A stretch of DNA of 64,000 nt, from positions 124,001 through 188,000 of the forward strand of contig NZ_FNGI01000008.1 of NCBI RefSeq assembly GCF_900102945.1, in the 5' to 3' direction. Shown piece after piece: positions 27,886 to 37,169 of this stretch. A program made the position numbers and the translations under genes. How positions within the stretch are numbered: the first letter of the stretch is position 1; every line of letters starts with the position of its first letter. The notes below the pieces were generated by a model that saw only the letters and a list, made by a program, of their open reading frames with translations, was not told the DNA's origin and ran no database searches. The DNA is from Modicisalibacter muralis. GTDB taxonomy: Bacteria; Pseudomonadota; Gammaproteobacteria; Pseudomonadales; Halomonadaceae.

Positions 27886-30132
27886 TTAAGCCCGCTTCGC
27901 CTTGTGCACCGCACGCCAGCGATGCAGCAGCGGCTCGGTGTAGCCCGAGGGCTGCTCGCGACCCTTGAAGATCAGGTCGCTGGCGGCCTGGAAGGCGCTC
28001 GACTCATCGAGGTGCGAGGTCATCGGCACGTAGTTCGGGTCACTGGCGTTCTGCTTGTCGACCACCCCAGCCATGCGTTCCAGCGTCTCGCGCACCTGCG
28101 CCTCGTCGACGATGCCGTGGTACAGCCAGTTGGCGATGTGCTGGCTGGAGATGCGCAGCGTGGCGCGGTCTTCCATCAGCCCCACGTCGTGGATGTCGGG
28201 GACCTTGGACACGCCGACGCCGTGCTCGACCCAGCGCACCACGTAGCCGAGGATGCCCTGGCAGTTGTTGTCGAGCTCTTCCTGGATGGCCTCACGCGGC
28301 CAGTCGGCGGCCTCGTCCACCGGCACCCTGAGCAGGTCGTCGAGCAATTGCTCGTGCAGTGCCGGGCTATCCTCGGCCTCGAGTTCGCGCTGCACGGCGG
28401 CGACGTCGACCCTGTGATAGTGCAGGGCATGCAGCACCGCGGCGGTGGGCGAGGGCACCCAGGCGGTATTGGCGCCGGCCTGGGGGTGGCCGACCTTCTG
28501 TTCGAGCATCGCCGCCATCAGGTCGGGCATCGCCCACATGCCCTTGCCGATCTGGGCGCGCCCGCGCAGGCCGCAGGCCAGGCCGACCTGGACGTTGTTC
28601 TTCTCGTAGGCGGCGATCCACTTGGCTCCCTTCATGTCGCCCTTGCGCAGCATCGGGCCGGCCTGCATGGCGGTGTGCATCTCGTCGCCGGTGCGGTCGA
28701 GGAAGCCGGTGTTGATGAACGCCACTCTAGATGCGGCCTCATGAATGCACGCCTTGAGGTTGACCGAGGTACGCCGTTCCTCGTCCATGATGCCCATCTT
28801 GAGGGTGTCGCGGGGCAGGCCCAGGACGTCTTCGATGCGCGCGAACAGGGTGTCGGCAAACGCCACTTCCGCCGGGCCGTGCATCTTGGGCTTGACGATA
28901 TACACCGAGCCCTGACGGCTATTTTGTAGGGCGCCGCTATTATTAGCGCCCGAGGCCGCGCCATCATCAGCGCCCGCGTTGGCCTTCTTCAGGTCGTGCA
29001 GGGCCAGCAGGCTGGTGACTAGGCCGTCGAGAATGCCTTCGGGGATCTCGTCACCGTGCTCGTCGAGGATCGCCGGGGTGGTCATCAGGTGGCCGACGTT
29101 GCGCACGAACATCAGTGCGCGGCCCGGCAGGGTCAGGCTGCCGCCGTCGGGGGTAGTGTAGGCGCGATCCGGGTTGAGGCGGCGCAGCAGTGTCTTGCCA
29201 CCCTTCTCGAAGCGTTCCTCGAGATCGCCTTTCATCAGGCCCAGCCAGTTGCGATATACGCCGACCTTGTCGGCGGCGTCGACGGCAGCCACCGAGTCCT
29301 CGCAGTCCATGATGGTGGAAATCGCGGCCTCGACCACCAGATCCTTGACGCCGGCGGGGTCGGTCTTGCCGATGTAGTGGTCGGCATCGAACTGCAGCTC
29401 GAGGTGCAGACCGTGATTGACCAGCCCGATCGCCTCGGGGCTGCCGGCATCGCCGCGGTAGCCGACGAACTGGGCCGGGTTGGCGAGGCGCGTCTCGCGA
29501 CCCTGGCCGTCGCCATCACCGAGGGTCACCACCAGTTGGCCGTCGTGCAGGCGGTAGTTGACCGCGTCGCGGTGCGAGCCCTCGGCCAGCGGGGCGGCCT
29601 GATCGAGCACGCCGCGGGCGTAGGCGATGACCTTCTCGCCGCGCCTGGGGTTATAGTCGCGGCCCTTGTCGGCGCCGTCGCTCTCGGGGATCGCGTCGGT
29701 GCCGTAGAGCGCGTCGTAGAGGCTGCCCCAGCGCGCGTTGGCGGCGTTGAGCGCGTAGCGCGCGTTGCTCACCGGTACCACCAGTTGCGGGCCGGCCTGC
29801 ACGCTGATGGCAGCATCGACGTTGGCGGTGCTCGCCGCGACCCGCTCCGGCGCGTCGACCAGATAGCCGATCTCGCGCAGGAAGGCGCGGTAGGCGGGCA
29901 TATCGGCGATGGCGCCGGGATGGGCCCGGTGCCAGGCATCGAGCTCGCCCTGCAGGCGCTGACGTTCGGCGAGCAGCTCGCGGTTGCGCGGCGCCAGGTC
30001 ATGGATCAGGGCATCGGCGCCGGCCCAGAAGGCCGCGATATCGACGCCGCTGCCGGGCAGGGCCTCGTCGGTAAGGAAGCGGTCGAGTTCGGGTGCCACC
30101 TGAAGGCGGTGGCGGATGACACGCTCGGACAT
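27886..30132 (-). CDS. glcB: malate synthase G
   Basis: 748 residues. It condenses glyoxylate with acetyl-CoA to malate in the glyoxylate bypass and glycolate use. Family blocks include [52 protein letters not shown] and [18 protein letters not shown]. The start at 30132 has a perfect CAGGAGG. The protein is about 25 residues longer than E. coli GlcB. Part of the excess is an imperfect 8-residue repeat ([16 protein letters not shown]) near residue 390 in a surface loop. An IclR-like palindrome lies about 80 nt upstream. Confidence 0.96.
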   Translation of the reverse strand: MSERVIRHRLQVAPELDRFLTDEALPGSGVDIAAFWAGADALIHDLAPRNRELLAERQRLQGELDAWHRAHPGAIADMPAYRAFLREIGYLVDAPERVAASTANVDAAISVQAGPQLVVPVSNARYALNAANARWGSLYDALYGTDAIPESDGADKGRDYNPRRGEKVIAYARGVLDQAAPLAEGSHRDAVNYRLHDGQLVVTLGDGDGQGRETRLANPAQFVGYRGDAGSPEAIGLVNHGLHLELQFDADHYIGKTDPAGVKDLVVEAAISTIMDCEDSVAAVDAADKVGVYRNWLGLMKGDLEERFEKGGKTLLRRLNPDRAYTTPDGGSLTLPGRALMFVRNVGHLMTTPAILDEHGDEIPEGILDGLVTSLLALHDLKKANAGADDGAASGANNSGALQNSRQGSVYIVKPKMHGPAEVAFADTLFARIEDVLGLPRDTLKMGIMDEERRTSVNLKACIHEAASRVAFINTGFLDRTGDEMHTAMQAGPMLRKGDMKGAKWIAAYEKNNVQVGLACGLRGRAQIGKGMWAMPDLMAAMLEQKVGHPQAGANTAWVPSPTAAVLHALHYHRVDVAAVQRELEAEDSPALHEQLLDDLLRVPVDEAADWPREAIQEELDNNCQGILGYVVRWVEHGVGVSKVPDIHDVGLMEDRATLRISSQHIANWLYHGIVDEAQVRETLERMAGVVDKQNASDPNYVPMTSHLDESSAFQAASDLIFKGREQPSGYTEPLLHRWRAVHKAKRA

Positions 30133-30204
30133 GGGAAAAACCTCCTGGTGCGCTGTTATCGGCGGCTCACTGGCCGATAGGTAATTCGTTATGGCTGAAG
30201 CTTT

Positions 30205-30223
30205 TATGGAAACGTCTTCCATA
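30205..30223. promoter_or_regulatory. palindromic operator upstream of glcB, IclR-like
   Basis: TATGGAA-ACGTC-TTCCATA is a perfect 7+5+7 inverted repeat centred 82 nt before the glcB start. Its core TGGAAACGTCTTCCA matches the E. coli IclR consensus TGGAAATNATTTCCA at 11 of 14 defined positions. IclR controls the glyoxylate-bypass operon in E. coli. Confidence 0.55.
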
Positions 30224-30344
30224 TAATACCAAAAGCGACGCCGGAGTTGGGAGTCGCTCGACCAATGACTAACAGGCGCGATCACGACTCGATGGTCGTG
30301 CTTGAAGGCAATCCGGGCTAGCATGGGGGCGACAGGAGAACTCG

Positions 30345-31337
30345 ATGACCGACTTCGCACCATTGCAGGCGCTGGGGCCATTGGCCCTGGCCAGTGAGCC
30401 GCATGCGCCGGCGCTGACCGACTATCTGAATCATTACCGGCTGACATCCTTGCTCAGCGGTAATATTGGCCTGTACGCCGGTTTTATCGAGGCCGATGCC
30501 TTCCATCTCTGGACTCAGGTATGGACACCCGAGCAGCCGCGCGGCACGGTTTTCGTGGTGCATGGCTACTTCGATCATCTGGGCCTTTATCGGCATCTGC
30601 TCGAGCGCCTGCTGGCCCAGGGCTGGCGTGTGGTGCTGTGGGACCTGCCCGGCCATGGGCTGTCCAGCGGGCCGCGTGCGACCATCGACGATTTCAAGGA
30701 ATACGGTGCCTGTCTGCAGGCGCTGCAGCGCTACCTGTGTGAGCACGACCTGGCACCACGCCCGTGGATTGGCATCGGCCAGAGTACCGGGGCGGCGATT
30801 CTCGCCACCGATGCGCTGGGGCGCGGCACGGCGGCGCCCTGGCAGGCGCTGGTGCTGCTGGCGCCACTGGTGCGCCCCTGGGGCTGGCCGCAATCGAGTT
30901 GGCTGCATCGCCTGGCCAGCCCGTTCATTCGCTCGATTCCGCGCACCTACCGGGCCAATTCCACCGACGCCGATTTCGCCACCTTCCTGCGTGAAGACGA
31001 CCCGCTGCAGCCCGACCGCCTGACCCTGACCTGGGTCGGCGCCATGCGTCGCTGGATGGCGCATCTGCTGGCCCTGCCGGCCAGCAACCTGCGCGTGCTG
31101 ATCCTGCAGGGAGAGCAGGACCTGACCGTGGACTGGCAATGGAATCTGGAAGTACTGGCGCGCAAGTTCCCCCAGGCACGCGTTCACCGCCATCCCGAGG
31201 CGCGACATCATCTGGTCAACGAGGCCGAAGACATTCGCGAAGCGCTGTTCACCGAGTTGGACGACTTCCTGACCGACATCGAGCGCCACCCGGGCCCGAC
31301 GTCTTCCGACTCACACCAGCAGCCCGCCGCGCTATGA
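30345..31337 (+). CDS. alpha/beta hydrolase, monoacylglycerol lipase / lysophospholipase type
   Basis: 330 residues of the Hydrolase_4 (serine aminopeptidase S33-like) group. [16 protein letters not shown] carries the oxyanion HG. GQSTG (about residues 145-149) holds the nucleophile. [10 protein letters not shown] and EARHHLVNE supply the probable acid and histidine. No signal peptide is seen, so it is cytoplasmic. It divides from glcB and overlaps the following lipoprotein gene by ATGA, implying translational coupling. The natural substrate is unknown, and lipid esters are the likeliest guess. Confidence 0.85.
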   Translation: MTDFAPLQALGPLALASEPHAPALTDYLNHYRLTSLLSGNIGLYAGFIEADAFHLWTQVWTPEQPRGTVFVVHGYFDHLGLYRHLLERLLAQGWRVVLWDLPGHGLSSGPRATIDDFKEYGACLQALQRYLCEHDLAPRPWIGIGQSTGAAILATDALGRGTAAPWQALVLLAPLVRPWGWPQSSWLHRLASPFIRSIPRTYRANSTDADFATFLREDDPLQPDRLTLTWVGAMRRWMAHLLALPASNLRVLILQGEQDLTVDWQWNLEVLARKFPQARVHRHPEARHHLVNEAEDIREALFTELDDFLTDIERHPGPTSSDSHQQPAAL

Positions 31338-31825
31338 CTAGCCTGCGACACTGGCCAGGCTTGTTGCTGTTGATCGTGCTGATGGGCTGCGCCGGCCAGC
31401 CGGAGCGCCCCACGACCCAGCGCCAGGCGCTTTATGGCCTCGGCGAACGCGCCGCCTCGGAGAGCGTTAGCGCACCGGGCTGGCAACGCCCGATTACCGA
31501 GATCGTGCTGCTCCTGGATCGACCCGAGATCGAGGCCTCGCTGGGCGTGGATACCGCACGCTTTCGCGAGACGCTGACGCGCGCCCTGCTGGCCCTCGAA
31601 CCCGGCCCGCAGGTACTCAACTGGACCCCGGCCATGGCCGAAACCGACGTTCCCGATAACCAATGGCGACTGCACAGCCGTCTGCTGGCCGACGGCCCGA
31701 TGCTCACGCTATCCGACCGCCGCCTGCTGCCCTACCGTCTGGAATTGACCCTGTATCGCCCGGGCGATACACAATCACGCTGGCAACAGACGCTTTACGG
31801 GGCGTTCGACGCCAGCGCGTTATGA
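31334..31825 (+). CDS. uncharacterised lipoprotein coupled to the hydrolase
   Basis: 163 residues with a lipoprotein signal (LLLIVLMGCAG, lipidated Cys about residue 19). The mature part has no motif I recognise. It reads like a small mixed alpha/beta domain: ITEIVLLLDRPEIEASLG, then ALEPGPQVLNWTPAM and a C-terminal strand pair LPYRLELTLY / WQQTLYGAFD. It starts inside the stop of the hydrolase gene (ATGA overlap), so the two probably work together at the envelope. Function unknown. Confidence 0.75.
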   Translation: MTSLRHWPGLLLLIVLMGCAGQPERPTTQRQALYGLGERAASESVSAPGWQRPITEIVLLLDRPEIEASLGVDTARFRETLTRALLALEPGPQVLNWTPAMAETDVPDNQWRLHSRLLADGPMLTLSDRRLLPYRLELTLYRPGDTQSRWQQTLYGAFDASAL

Positions 31826-31903
31826 CCCCTGTTAAAGCGCTCTTTGTCACGCCCGATTGGTGACGTCACAATGGTTGTCTCACGATGTCAGCGAGAAGCC
31901 ACC

Positions 31904-33004
31904 ATGCCACGCCATGCCCGCCATCTGTACCGTGATGGACCCAACAACCCCTTCCCCGGCCTGAAGGCGCTGGAGCGACGCCTGGGACGCGAAATCCCCT
32001 ATAACATGGGCTCCAACGAAGGCCTCGACATGCCGCACAAGGCGCTGGCGGCACGTTTCGGCGACAACCTGGCCACGCAGGCCCGCCGTTATGGAGACGC
32101 CGAGGCGATGGGCGTACGCCAGCGTCTGTCGCGCTCCCTCGGCACGCCGCTCGAAGCGCTGCTCGTCGATGCCGGTGCCGACAGCCTGATCGCGCTTACG
32201 CTGCGCGCGAGCTGCGATACCGATAGCACGGTGATCGCCAGCGCCGGCACCTACCCAACCTTCGCTTACTTCGCCGCCGGCCAGGGCTGCACGCTGCATG
32301 AAGTCGCCTATCGCGACCGGCCCGGCTGCCTGGCGCCCGACCTTGCCGCGCTGGCCCGCGCGGCCCATGAGCACCAGGCGCGACTGGTCTATCTGGCCAA
32401 TCCCGACAACCCCGGTGGGCACCTGCATGACGATGCGGCCGTTCTCGCCCTGCGCCGCGACCTGCCCGATGATTGCACGCTACTGCTCGACGAGGCCTAC
32501 CATGACTTTCGCGCCGATGCCGAAGCGCCAGGCGCCGGCGACGTCTGGCCTGGCGTGATCCGCCTGCGCACCTTCTCCAAGGCACACGGCCTGGCCGGGT
32601 TGCGCATCGGCTACGCCATCGCGGAACCCGAGGTTCTCGCTGTCATGCACAAGGTGAGGATTCACTACGCGGTATCGTCGTTGTCGCTGGCCGCCGCCGA
32701 AACGCTGCTCGACCATCCCGACGAGACCCACGCGCATGTGCGCGACGTTATCCGGCGCCGCGGGCGACTGACGGCCTGGCTGCGCGAGTTGGGCGCCGAC
32801 GTGCCCGACAGCGCCACCAATTTCATCGGCGTGCGCCTGCCCAACGCCGAGCTTGCCGCGCGCGTGCATCGCGAACTGCTCGATGCCGGCAGCCTGATCC
32901 ATCGCCCGTCGCACCCGGCGCTGGGTCATGTGCTGCGCATCAGTACCGTGGCCGAAGCGCTGGTGCCCGGTCGGTTGGCTGCGCTGGAGCGCGCGCTGGG
33001 CTGA
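31904..33004 (+). CDS. PLP-dependent class I/II aminotransferase, histidinol-phosphate aminotransferase-like
   Basis: 366 residues. The PLP lysine is K226 in FSKAHGLAGLRIGYA. N166 (ANPDNPGG), D196 and Y199 (LDEAYHDF) are the other cofactor contacts. It is in the HisC/CobD-like clan and somewhat short. The N-terminus YNMGSNEGLDMPHKALAA replaces the LNxNENP of HisC, so substrate specificity probably differs from histidinol phosphate. The ATG at 31904 with GAGAAG upstream is preferred over the open upstream frame. It is a monocistronic gene converging with the amidase gene. Confidence 0.85.
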   Translation: MPRHARHLYRDGPNNPFPGLKALERRLGREIPYNMGSNEGLDMPHKALAARFGDNLATQARRYGDAEAMGVRQRLSRSLGTPLEALLVDAGADSLIALTLRASCDTDSTVIASAGTYPTFAYFAAGQGCTLHEVAYRDRPGCLAPDLAALARAAHEHQARLVYLANPDNPGGHLHDDAAVLALRRDLPDDCTLLLDEAYHDFRADAEAPGAGDVWPGVIRLRTFSKAHGLAGLRIGYAIAEPEVLAVMHKVRIHYAVSSLSLAAAETLLDHPDETHAHVRDVIRRRGRLTAWLRELGADVPDSATNFIGVRLPNAELAARVHRELLDAGSLIHRPSHPALGHVLRISTVAEALVPGRLAALERALG

Positions 33005-33021
33005 GCCAAACGCCGGCGCTT

Positions 33022-34449
33022 TTAACCGCTCTTCGTATCGGCTGCCAATGCATCGGGAAATCGTGGCGGAACCGCCTCCATGTAGGCTCGGCTGGCACGC
33101 AATACGGTACGGTCGTTGAAGCGCGCGCCGACCAGTTGAAAGCCGATCGGCAGGCCCTCGTCGCTGAAGCCGCAGGGTATTGATGCCGCCGGCTGGCGGG
33201 TCAGGTTGAAGGGGTAGCTGAACGGCGTCCAATCCATCCAGTCGTGCATGCCACTGCCCTCGGGCACCTCGAGGCCAGCGGTAAACGGCAACACCGCGAC
33301 GCTGGGCATCAGAAACAGGTCGATGTCGTCACGAAAGCGCGCCTCGAAGCGCGAGGTCAGAGTCGCGCGGGCTTCCTCAGCCGCGAGCACGTCATTGACG
33401 CTGTACTCCTCGCCACGCCAGGCATTTTCCAGCAACCCGTCGCTGATCAGGTGGCGCTGGGCCTCGGTCATCTGATAGCAAAGCCGCCAGGTGGTGGTGA
33501 ACCACAGCACCTTGAAGGCCTCGCCGGCCTCGTGCAGGTCGAGGTCGCTGGGTACCACCTCGGCGCCCAGTTCGGTGAGGGTTTGCGCGGCACGCTCGAC
33601 CGCCGCGGTGATTTGCGGGTCCACCCCGACACGCCGCGCCTTGGTGATCAGGCCGATGCGCAGCCCCTTGAGACTTTGCGTGGTCGTTTCGCCCCAGTCC
33701 GCCGGAGAGGCATCGATCGCGTAGCTGTCGTGAGAATCGTAGCGGCCGATGCAGTTGAGCATGCGCACCGCATCGTCGACGTTGCGGGTAATCGGGCCGA
33801 TATGCGACATCGATGGCAACGAGCAGGGCGGCCATTGCGGCACCAGGCCGAAGGTCGACTTGAAACCGAAGGTGCCGGTGAACGACGCCGGAATGCGGAT
33901 CGAGCCGCCGGAGTCGCCGCCTTGGTGCAGCACGCCCAGATTCAGCGCGCAGGCTGCTGCGGCGCCGCCCGACGAGCCACCAGGAGTGAGTCGCGTGTCC
34001 CAAGGATTGTAGGTAACGCCGGTCAGCGGGCTATCGGTGACGCCCTTCCAACCGTACTCGGGGGTGGTGGTCTTGCCGAGAATGACGGCGCCCCCCGCGC
34101 GCATCATCCGTGCCGGCGGCGCATCCCAGGTACGCGGCGCGGGATCGGAAATCAGCGTGCCCTCGCGCGCCGGCATGCCACGCACCTGGGTGAGATCCTT
34201 CATCGTCACCGGCAGCCCATCCACCGGCCCCAGCGGCTCGCCACGCTGCCAGCGCGCCTCGGCCGCGTGGGCGGCGGACAAGGCGCCCTCGCGATCCACA
34301 TGGCAGAAAGCATTGATGCGCGGGTTGTCGCGGTCGATGCGCGCCAGGGCATCGCCGACCGCCTCCACCGGCGACAGCCGGCGCTGGCGATAGGCGTCGA
34401 TCAGCGCGGCAGCACTCATATTGGCGAGTTCGGTATCCGTGGACTTCAT
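33022..34449 (-). CDS. amidase signature enzyme
   Basis: 475 residues with the Ser-cisSer-Lys triad: K84 (VTMKDL), S159 (PGGSSGG) and S183 (GGDSGGSIRIPA). It hydrolyses a carboxylic amide in the cytoplasm. The segments around SHIGPITRNVDDAVRMLN and the C-terminal IPCGFSDEGLPIGFQLVG are standard. It is not GatA, because no gatB/gatC is near and the C-terminal part differs. The substrate is unknown. A second, distinct amidase lies at 59162-60553. Confidence 0.87.
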   Translation of the reverse strand: MKSTDTELANMSAAALIDAYRQRRLSPVEAVGDALARIDRDNPRINAFCHVDREGALSAAHAAEARWQRGEPLGPVDGLPVTMKDLTQVRGMPAREGTLISDPAPRTWDAPPARMMRAGGAVILGKTTTPEYGWKGVTDSPLTGVTYNPWDTRLTPGGSSGGAAAACALNLGVLHQGGDSGGSIRIPASFTGTFGFKSTFGLVPQWPPCSLPSMSHIGPITRNVDDAVRMLNCIGRYDSHDSYAIDASPADWGETTTQSLKGLRIGLITKARRVGVDPQITAAVERAAQTLTELGAEVVPSDLDLHEAGEAFKVLWFTTTWRLCYQMTEAQRHLISDGLLENAWRGEEYSVNDVLAAEEARATLTSRFEARFRDDIDLFLMPSVAVLPFTAGLEVPEGSGMHDWMDWTPFSYPFNLTRQPAASIPCGFSDEGLPIGFQLVGARFNDRTVLRASRAYMEAVPPRFPDALAADTKSG

Positions 34450-34516
34450 CGGGCCTCCTTGCGACTCAGGGCTGGTGTGATGGCGGGGCAGGTCTCCCTC
34501 TCAGTGTAAGACGCTA

Positions 34517-36049
34517 TTATCCGGCAACGGCCCGGGGCTTTTCGTTCCCGCCGCGTAGCCGATCGAGCTGGCGATAACCGATGGCTTCCATCAGTTGCGC
34601 ACGCACCGGGCGCCGCTCACCGGCCAGATCGGCCAGGGTCAGCGCCACTCTGAGTACGCGGTGGTAGGCACGCGCCGAGAGCTTGAGTCGGGTCAGCACA
34701 CCGGCCAGCCAGGCGCGTTCATCGCCGCTCAACGCACAGGCGGCTTCGAGTTCGCGCCCCGGCAAGCGTGCATTGAGCGCGCCACGCGCCTGTTGGCGGC
34801 GGCGCGCCGCCAGCACACGCTCGCGCACCGCCGCCGAGCTTTCGCCGATGGTTGGCGAAGTCAGCTGATCGGGCGGTATCGCCGGGACTTCGACCTGCAG
34901 ATCGATGCGGTCGAGCAGCGGCCCGGAGAGCCGCGACTGGTAGCGCTGTATCTGCGCCTGGGTGCAGATACACGTTTGGCGAGGATCGCCGAGATGCCCG
35001 CACGGGCAAGGATTCATCGCCGCGACCAATTGAAAACTCGCCGGGAAACAGCGCTGGTGGCTAGCCCGTGCAATGTGAATGCGCCCACTCTCCAGCGGCT
35101 CGCGTAACACTTCGAGCACGCTGCGGTCGAACTGCGGCAGCTCGTCGAGAAACAGCACGCCATGGTGGGCCAACGAGATTTCGCCGGGGCGCGGCTTCGA
35201 GCCACCGCCGACCAGCGCGACGCCACTGGCAGTGTGATGCGGCGAGCGAAAAGGCCGCTCGCCCCAGCGTTCGAGCAACCCCAGGCCGCTGACCGAACGA
35301 ATCGCCGCGACTTCCAGCGCTTCGTCGTGGGAAAGCGCCGGCAGAATGCCCGGCAAGCGGCTGGCGAGCATGGTCTTGCCGGTTCCCGGTGGCCCGGCGA
35401 ACAGCAGGTTGTGACCACCGGCGGCGGCCACTTCGAGCGCGCGCCGCGCCTGATGTTGGCCACGCACATCGGCCAGATCGGCGCTCGGCAGGCTGGGCAG
35501 CGCCGGCTTGTTCAGCCGATGCGGGGCGATGCTGTCGCGCCCGAGCAGGTGAGCGACGACCTGCGATAGATGTTCGGCGGGCAGCACGCTCAACTCACCC
35601 GCCAGTGCCGCCTCGTCGGCATTGCCCGCCGGCAGCAACAGGCGATGCCCGGCAGCCTGGGCCGCCAGCGCCACCGGCAAGGCGCCGTTGATCGGCCGCA
35701 AGCGACCATCCAGCGCCAGCTCGCCGAGGCATTCGAGCCCTTCGACCGCCGCGAGTGGTACCTGCTCGGAGGCGACCAGGATGCCCAGCGCGATGGGCAA
35801 ATCGAAGCGACCGCCCTCCTTGGGCAGATCGGCCGGCGCCAGATTGACGGTAATGCGCCGCGTGGTGGGGAATTCGAAGCCGGCATTGAGCAGCGCGCTA
35901 CGCACCCGCTCGCGGCTCTCGCGCACCGCCGTTTCCGGCAGGCCGACCAGGGTCAACCCCGGCAGGCCATTGGAAAGATGTACCTCGACCAGCACTTCCG
36001 GTGCTTCCAGGCCCAACCCTGCGCGGGTGGTAATGATGGCTAGCGCCAT
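34517..36049 (-). CDS. comM: YifB/ComM family AAA+ helicase-like ATPase (Mg chelatase-like)
   Basis: 510 residues. An N-terminal domain related to Lon protease (LSNGLPGLTLVGLPETAVRESRERV) is followed by an AAA+ core with Walker A GPPGTGKTML (about residue 220) and VLFLDELPQF as Walker B. The C-terminal domain ends RQLDRLR. ComM drives branch migration during natural transformation and recombination. Cysteines CPCGH..D..QTCIC (about 350-365) resemble a zinc knuckle seen in many homologues. The ATG at 36049 has AAGGA upstream and is preferred to the GTC-preceded ATG six bases earlier. Confidence 0.94.
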   Translation of the reverse strand: MALAIITTRAGLGLEAPEVLVEVHLSNGLPGLTLVGLPETAVRESRERVRSALLNAGFEFPTTRRITVNLAPADLPKEGGRFDLPIALGILVASEQVPLAAVEGLECLGELALDGRLRPINGALPVALAAQAAGHRLLLPAGNADEAALAGELSVLPAEHLSQVVAHLLGRDSIAPHRLNKPALPSLPSADLADVRGQHQARRALEVAAAGGHNLLFAGPPGTGKTMLASRLPGILPALSHDEALEVAAIRSVSGLGLLERWGERPFRSPHHTASGVALVGGGSKPRPGEISLAHHGVLFLDELPQFDRSVLEVLREPLESGRIHIARASHQRCFPASFQLVAAMNPCPCGHLGDPRQTCICTQAQIQRYQSRLSGPLLDRIDLQVEVPAIPPDQLTSPTIGESSAAVRERVLAARRRQQARGALNARLPGRELEAACALSGDERAWLAGVLTRLKLSARAYHRVLRVALTLADLAGERRPVRAQLMEAIGYRQLDRLRGGNEKPRAVAG

Positions 36050-36136
36050 GACCATTCCTTCGCCTGGCCCGGTCAGCCGATCGCTGCCGAGCCGTTATGA
36101 TTGTCGGTCGCCGACGCGCTGCGTCAACGAAAGCGT

Positions 36137-36556
36137 TTAGCGTGCCTTGCGGTCGGCTGGCTTGGCGCGCTGAGTCTTCTTATCGGCCGCCGTGTCGTCG
36201 GCGGACGTGTTATCGGTAGAGGCATCGCCGGGCGGCTTTTTTGCGTGGCTGTCTTCCGGTGGTGCCGCGGTATCGGCGGCAACCACTTCGGGCGGTAACG
36301 ACGGCGACACCTCGTCGTCAAGCGCGGCCTCGAGCGCCGCGACCTGTTTCTCAAGGGCCTCGACCCGCGTGCGAGTACGCTGCAGCACGTCCATTAGGAT
36401 GTCGAAATCCTCGCGCGAGACCAGCTCCATGCGATCGAAGGCGCCACGCATCACGTTGTGCACGCTGCGCTGGATCTCCTCGGGCGCATGCGAAGCATCC
36501 TGTAGCCGTTCGCCCAACTGCCGAGCCAGCCGGCCGATCCTGTCATTGCTCGCCAT
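36137..36556 (-). CDS. ubiK: ubiquinone biosynthesis accessory factor UbiK (BMFP family)
   Basis: 139 residues. The first ~80 match the BMFP domain: an amphipathic helix (IGRLARQLGERLQDA), then LVSREDFDILMDVLQRTRTRVEALEKQVAALE, which forms a trimeric coiled coil. UbiK binds UbiJ and lipids in the Ubi metabolon. The last ~60 residues are a low-complexity Ala/Asp/Lys/Thr tail, longer than in E. coli. AAGGAG before the ATG at 36556. It lies upstream of comM on the same strand, a common neighbourhood. Confidence 0.9.
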   Translation of the reverse strand: MASNDRIGRLARQLGERLQDASHAPEEIQRSVHNVMRGAFDRMELVSREDFDILMDVLQRTRTRVEALEKQVAALEAALDDEVSPSLPPEVVAADTAAPPEDSHAKKPPGDASTDNTSADDTAADKKTQRAKPADRKAR

Positions 36557-36614
36557 CGATGTGCTCCTTTCACGTGGGATGACCACAGCATACGCAAGGA
36601 CGCCGGCCAGCGCA

Positions 36615-36631
36615 TGCGCCAGCCTGGCGCA
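36615..36631 (+). promoter_or_regulatory. NtrC-like binding site 1
   Basis: TGCGCC-N5-GGCGCA is a perfect palindrome that fits the NtrC consensus TGCACC-N5-GGTGCA with one symmetrical change per half. It sits about 120-135 bp upstream of the sigma-54-like promoter of glnK-amtB. Confidence 0.65.
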
Positions 36632-36646
36632 TGACCACGCCCTCTC

Positions 36647-36663
36647 GGCACCAAGTTAGTGCG
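36647..36663 (+). promoter_or_regulatory. NtrC-like binding site 2 (weaker)
   Basis: GGCACC-N5-AGTGCG matches the NtrC consensus at 9 of 12 defined bases. Its centre is 32 bp, three helical turns, from that of site 1, so two NtrC dimers would lie on the same face. Confidence 0.5.
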
Positions 36664-36749
36664 CCGCCGCCTGACGACACGCTTTCGTGATGACCGAATA
36701 TCCACCATCGTCTCCTTAACGCTCTGAATCGACAATACAAATCCCGACA

Positions 36750-36765
36750 TGGCACGCCATGCGCT
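36750..36765 (+). promoter_or_regulatory. sigma-54-like promoter of glnK-amtB
   Basis: TGGCACG-N4-GCGCT has a full -24 element and the invariant GC at -12 in correct spacing. The two T of TTGC are replaced. It is 40 nt upstream of the glnK start and downstream of two NtrC-like sites. Confidence 0.6.
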
Positions 36766-36792
36766 TTGCAAGGGCAAGGCGTACGCCAATAA

Positions 36793-37143
<351 letters not shown>

Positions 37144-37169
37144 TACGCGGGACTCAGGAGACAATAACG

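Noticed and set aside
27904-28929. 341-codon plus-strand ORF opposite glcB (also 29056-30180)
   Set aside because: Antisense shadow of malate synthase in GC-rich codons. No ribosome-binding site and no recognisable domain.
33244-34509. 421-codon plus-strand ORF opposite the amidase gene
   Set aside because: Arg/Ala/Gly-rich shadow frame. The minus strand encodes a complete amidase with all catalytic residues.
36750-36771. Alternative -12 reading TTTGCA after TGGCACG
   Set aside because: Spacing to the -24 element is about five bases too long for sigma-54. The GCGCT at correct spacing was used.
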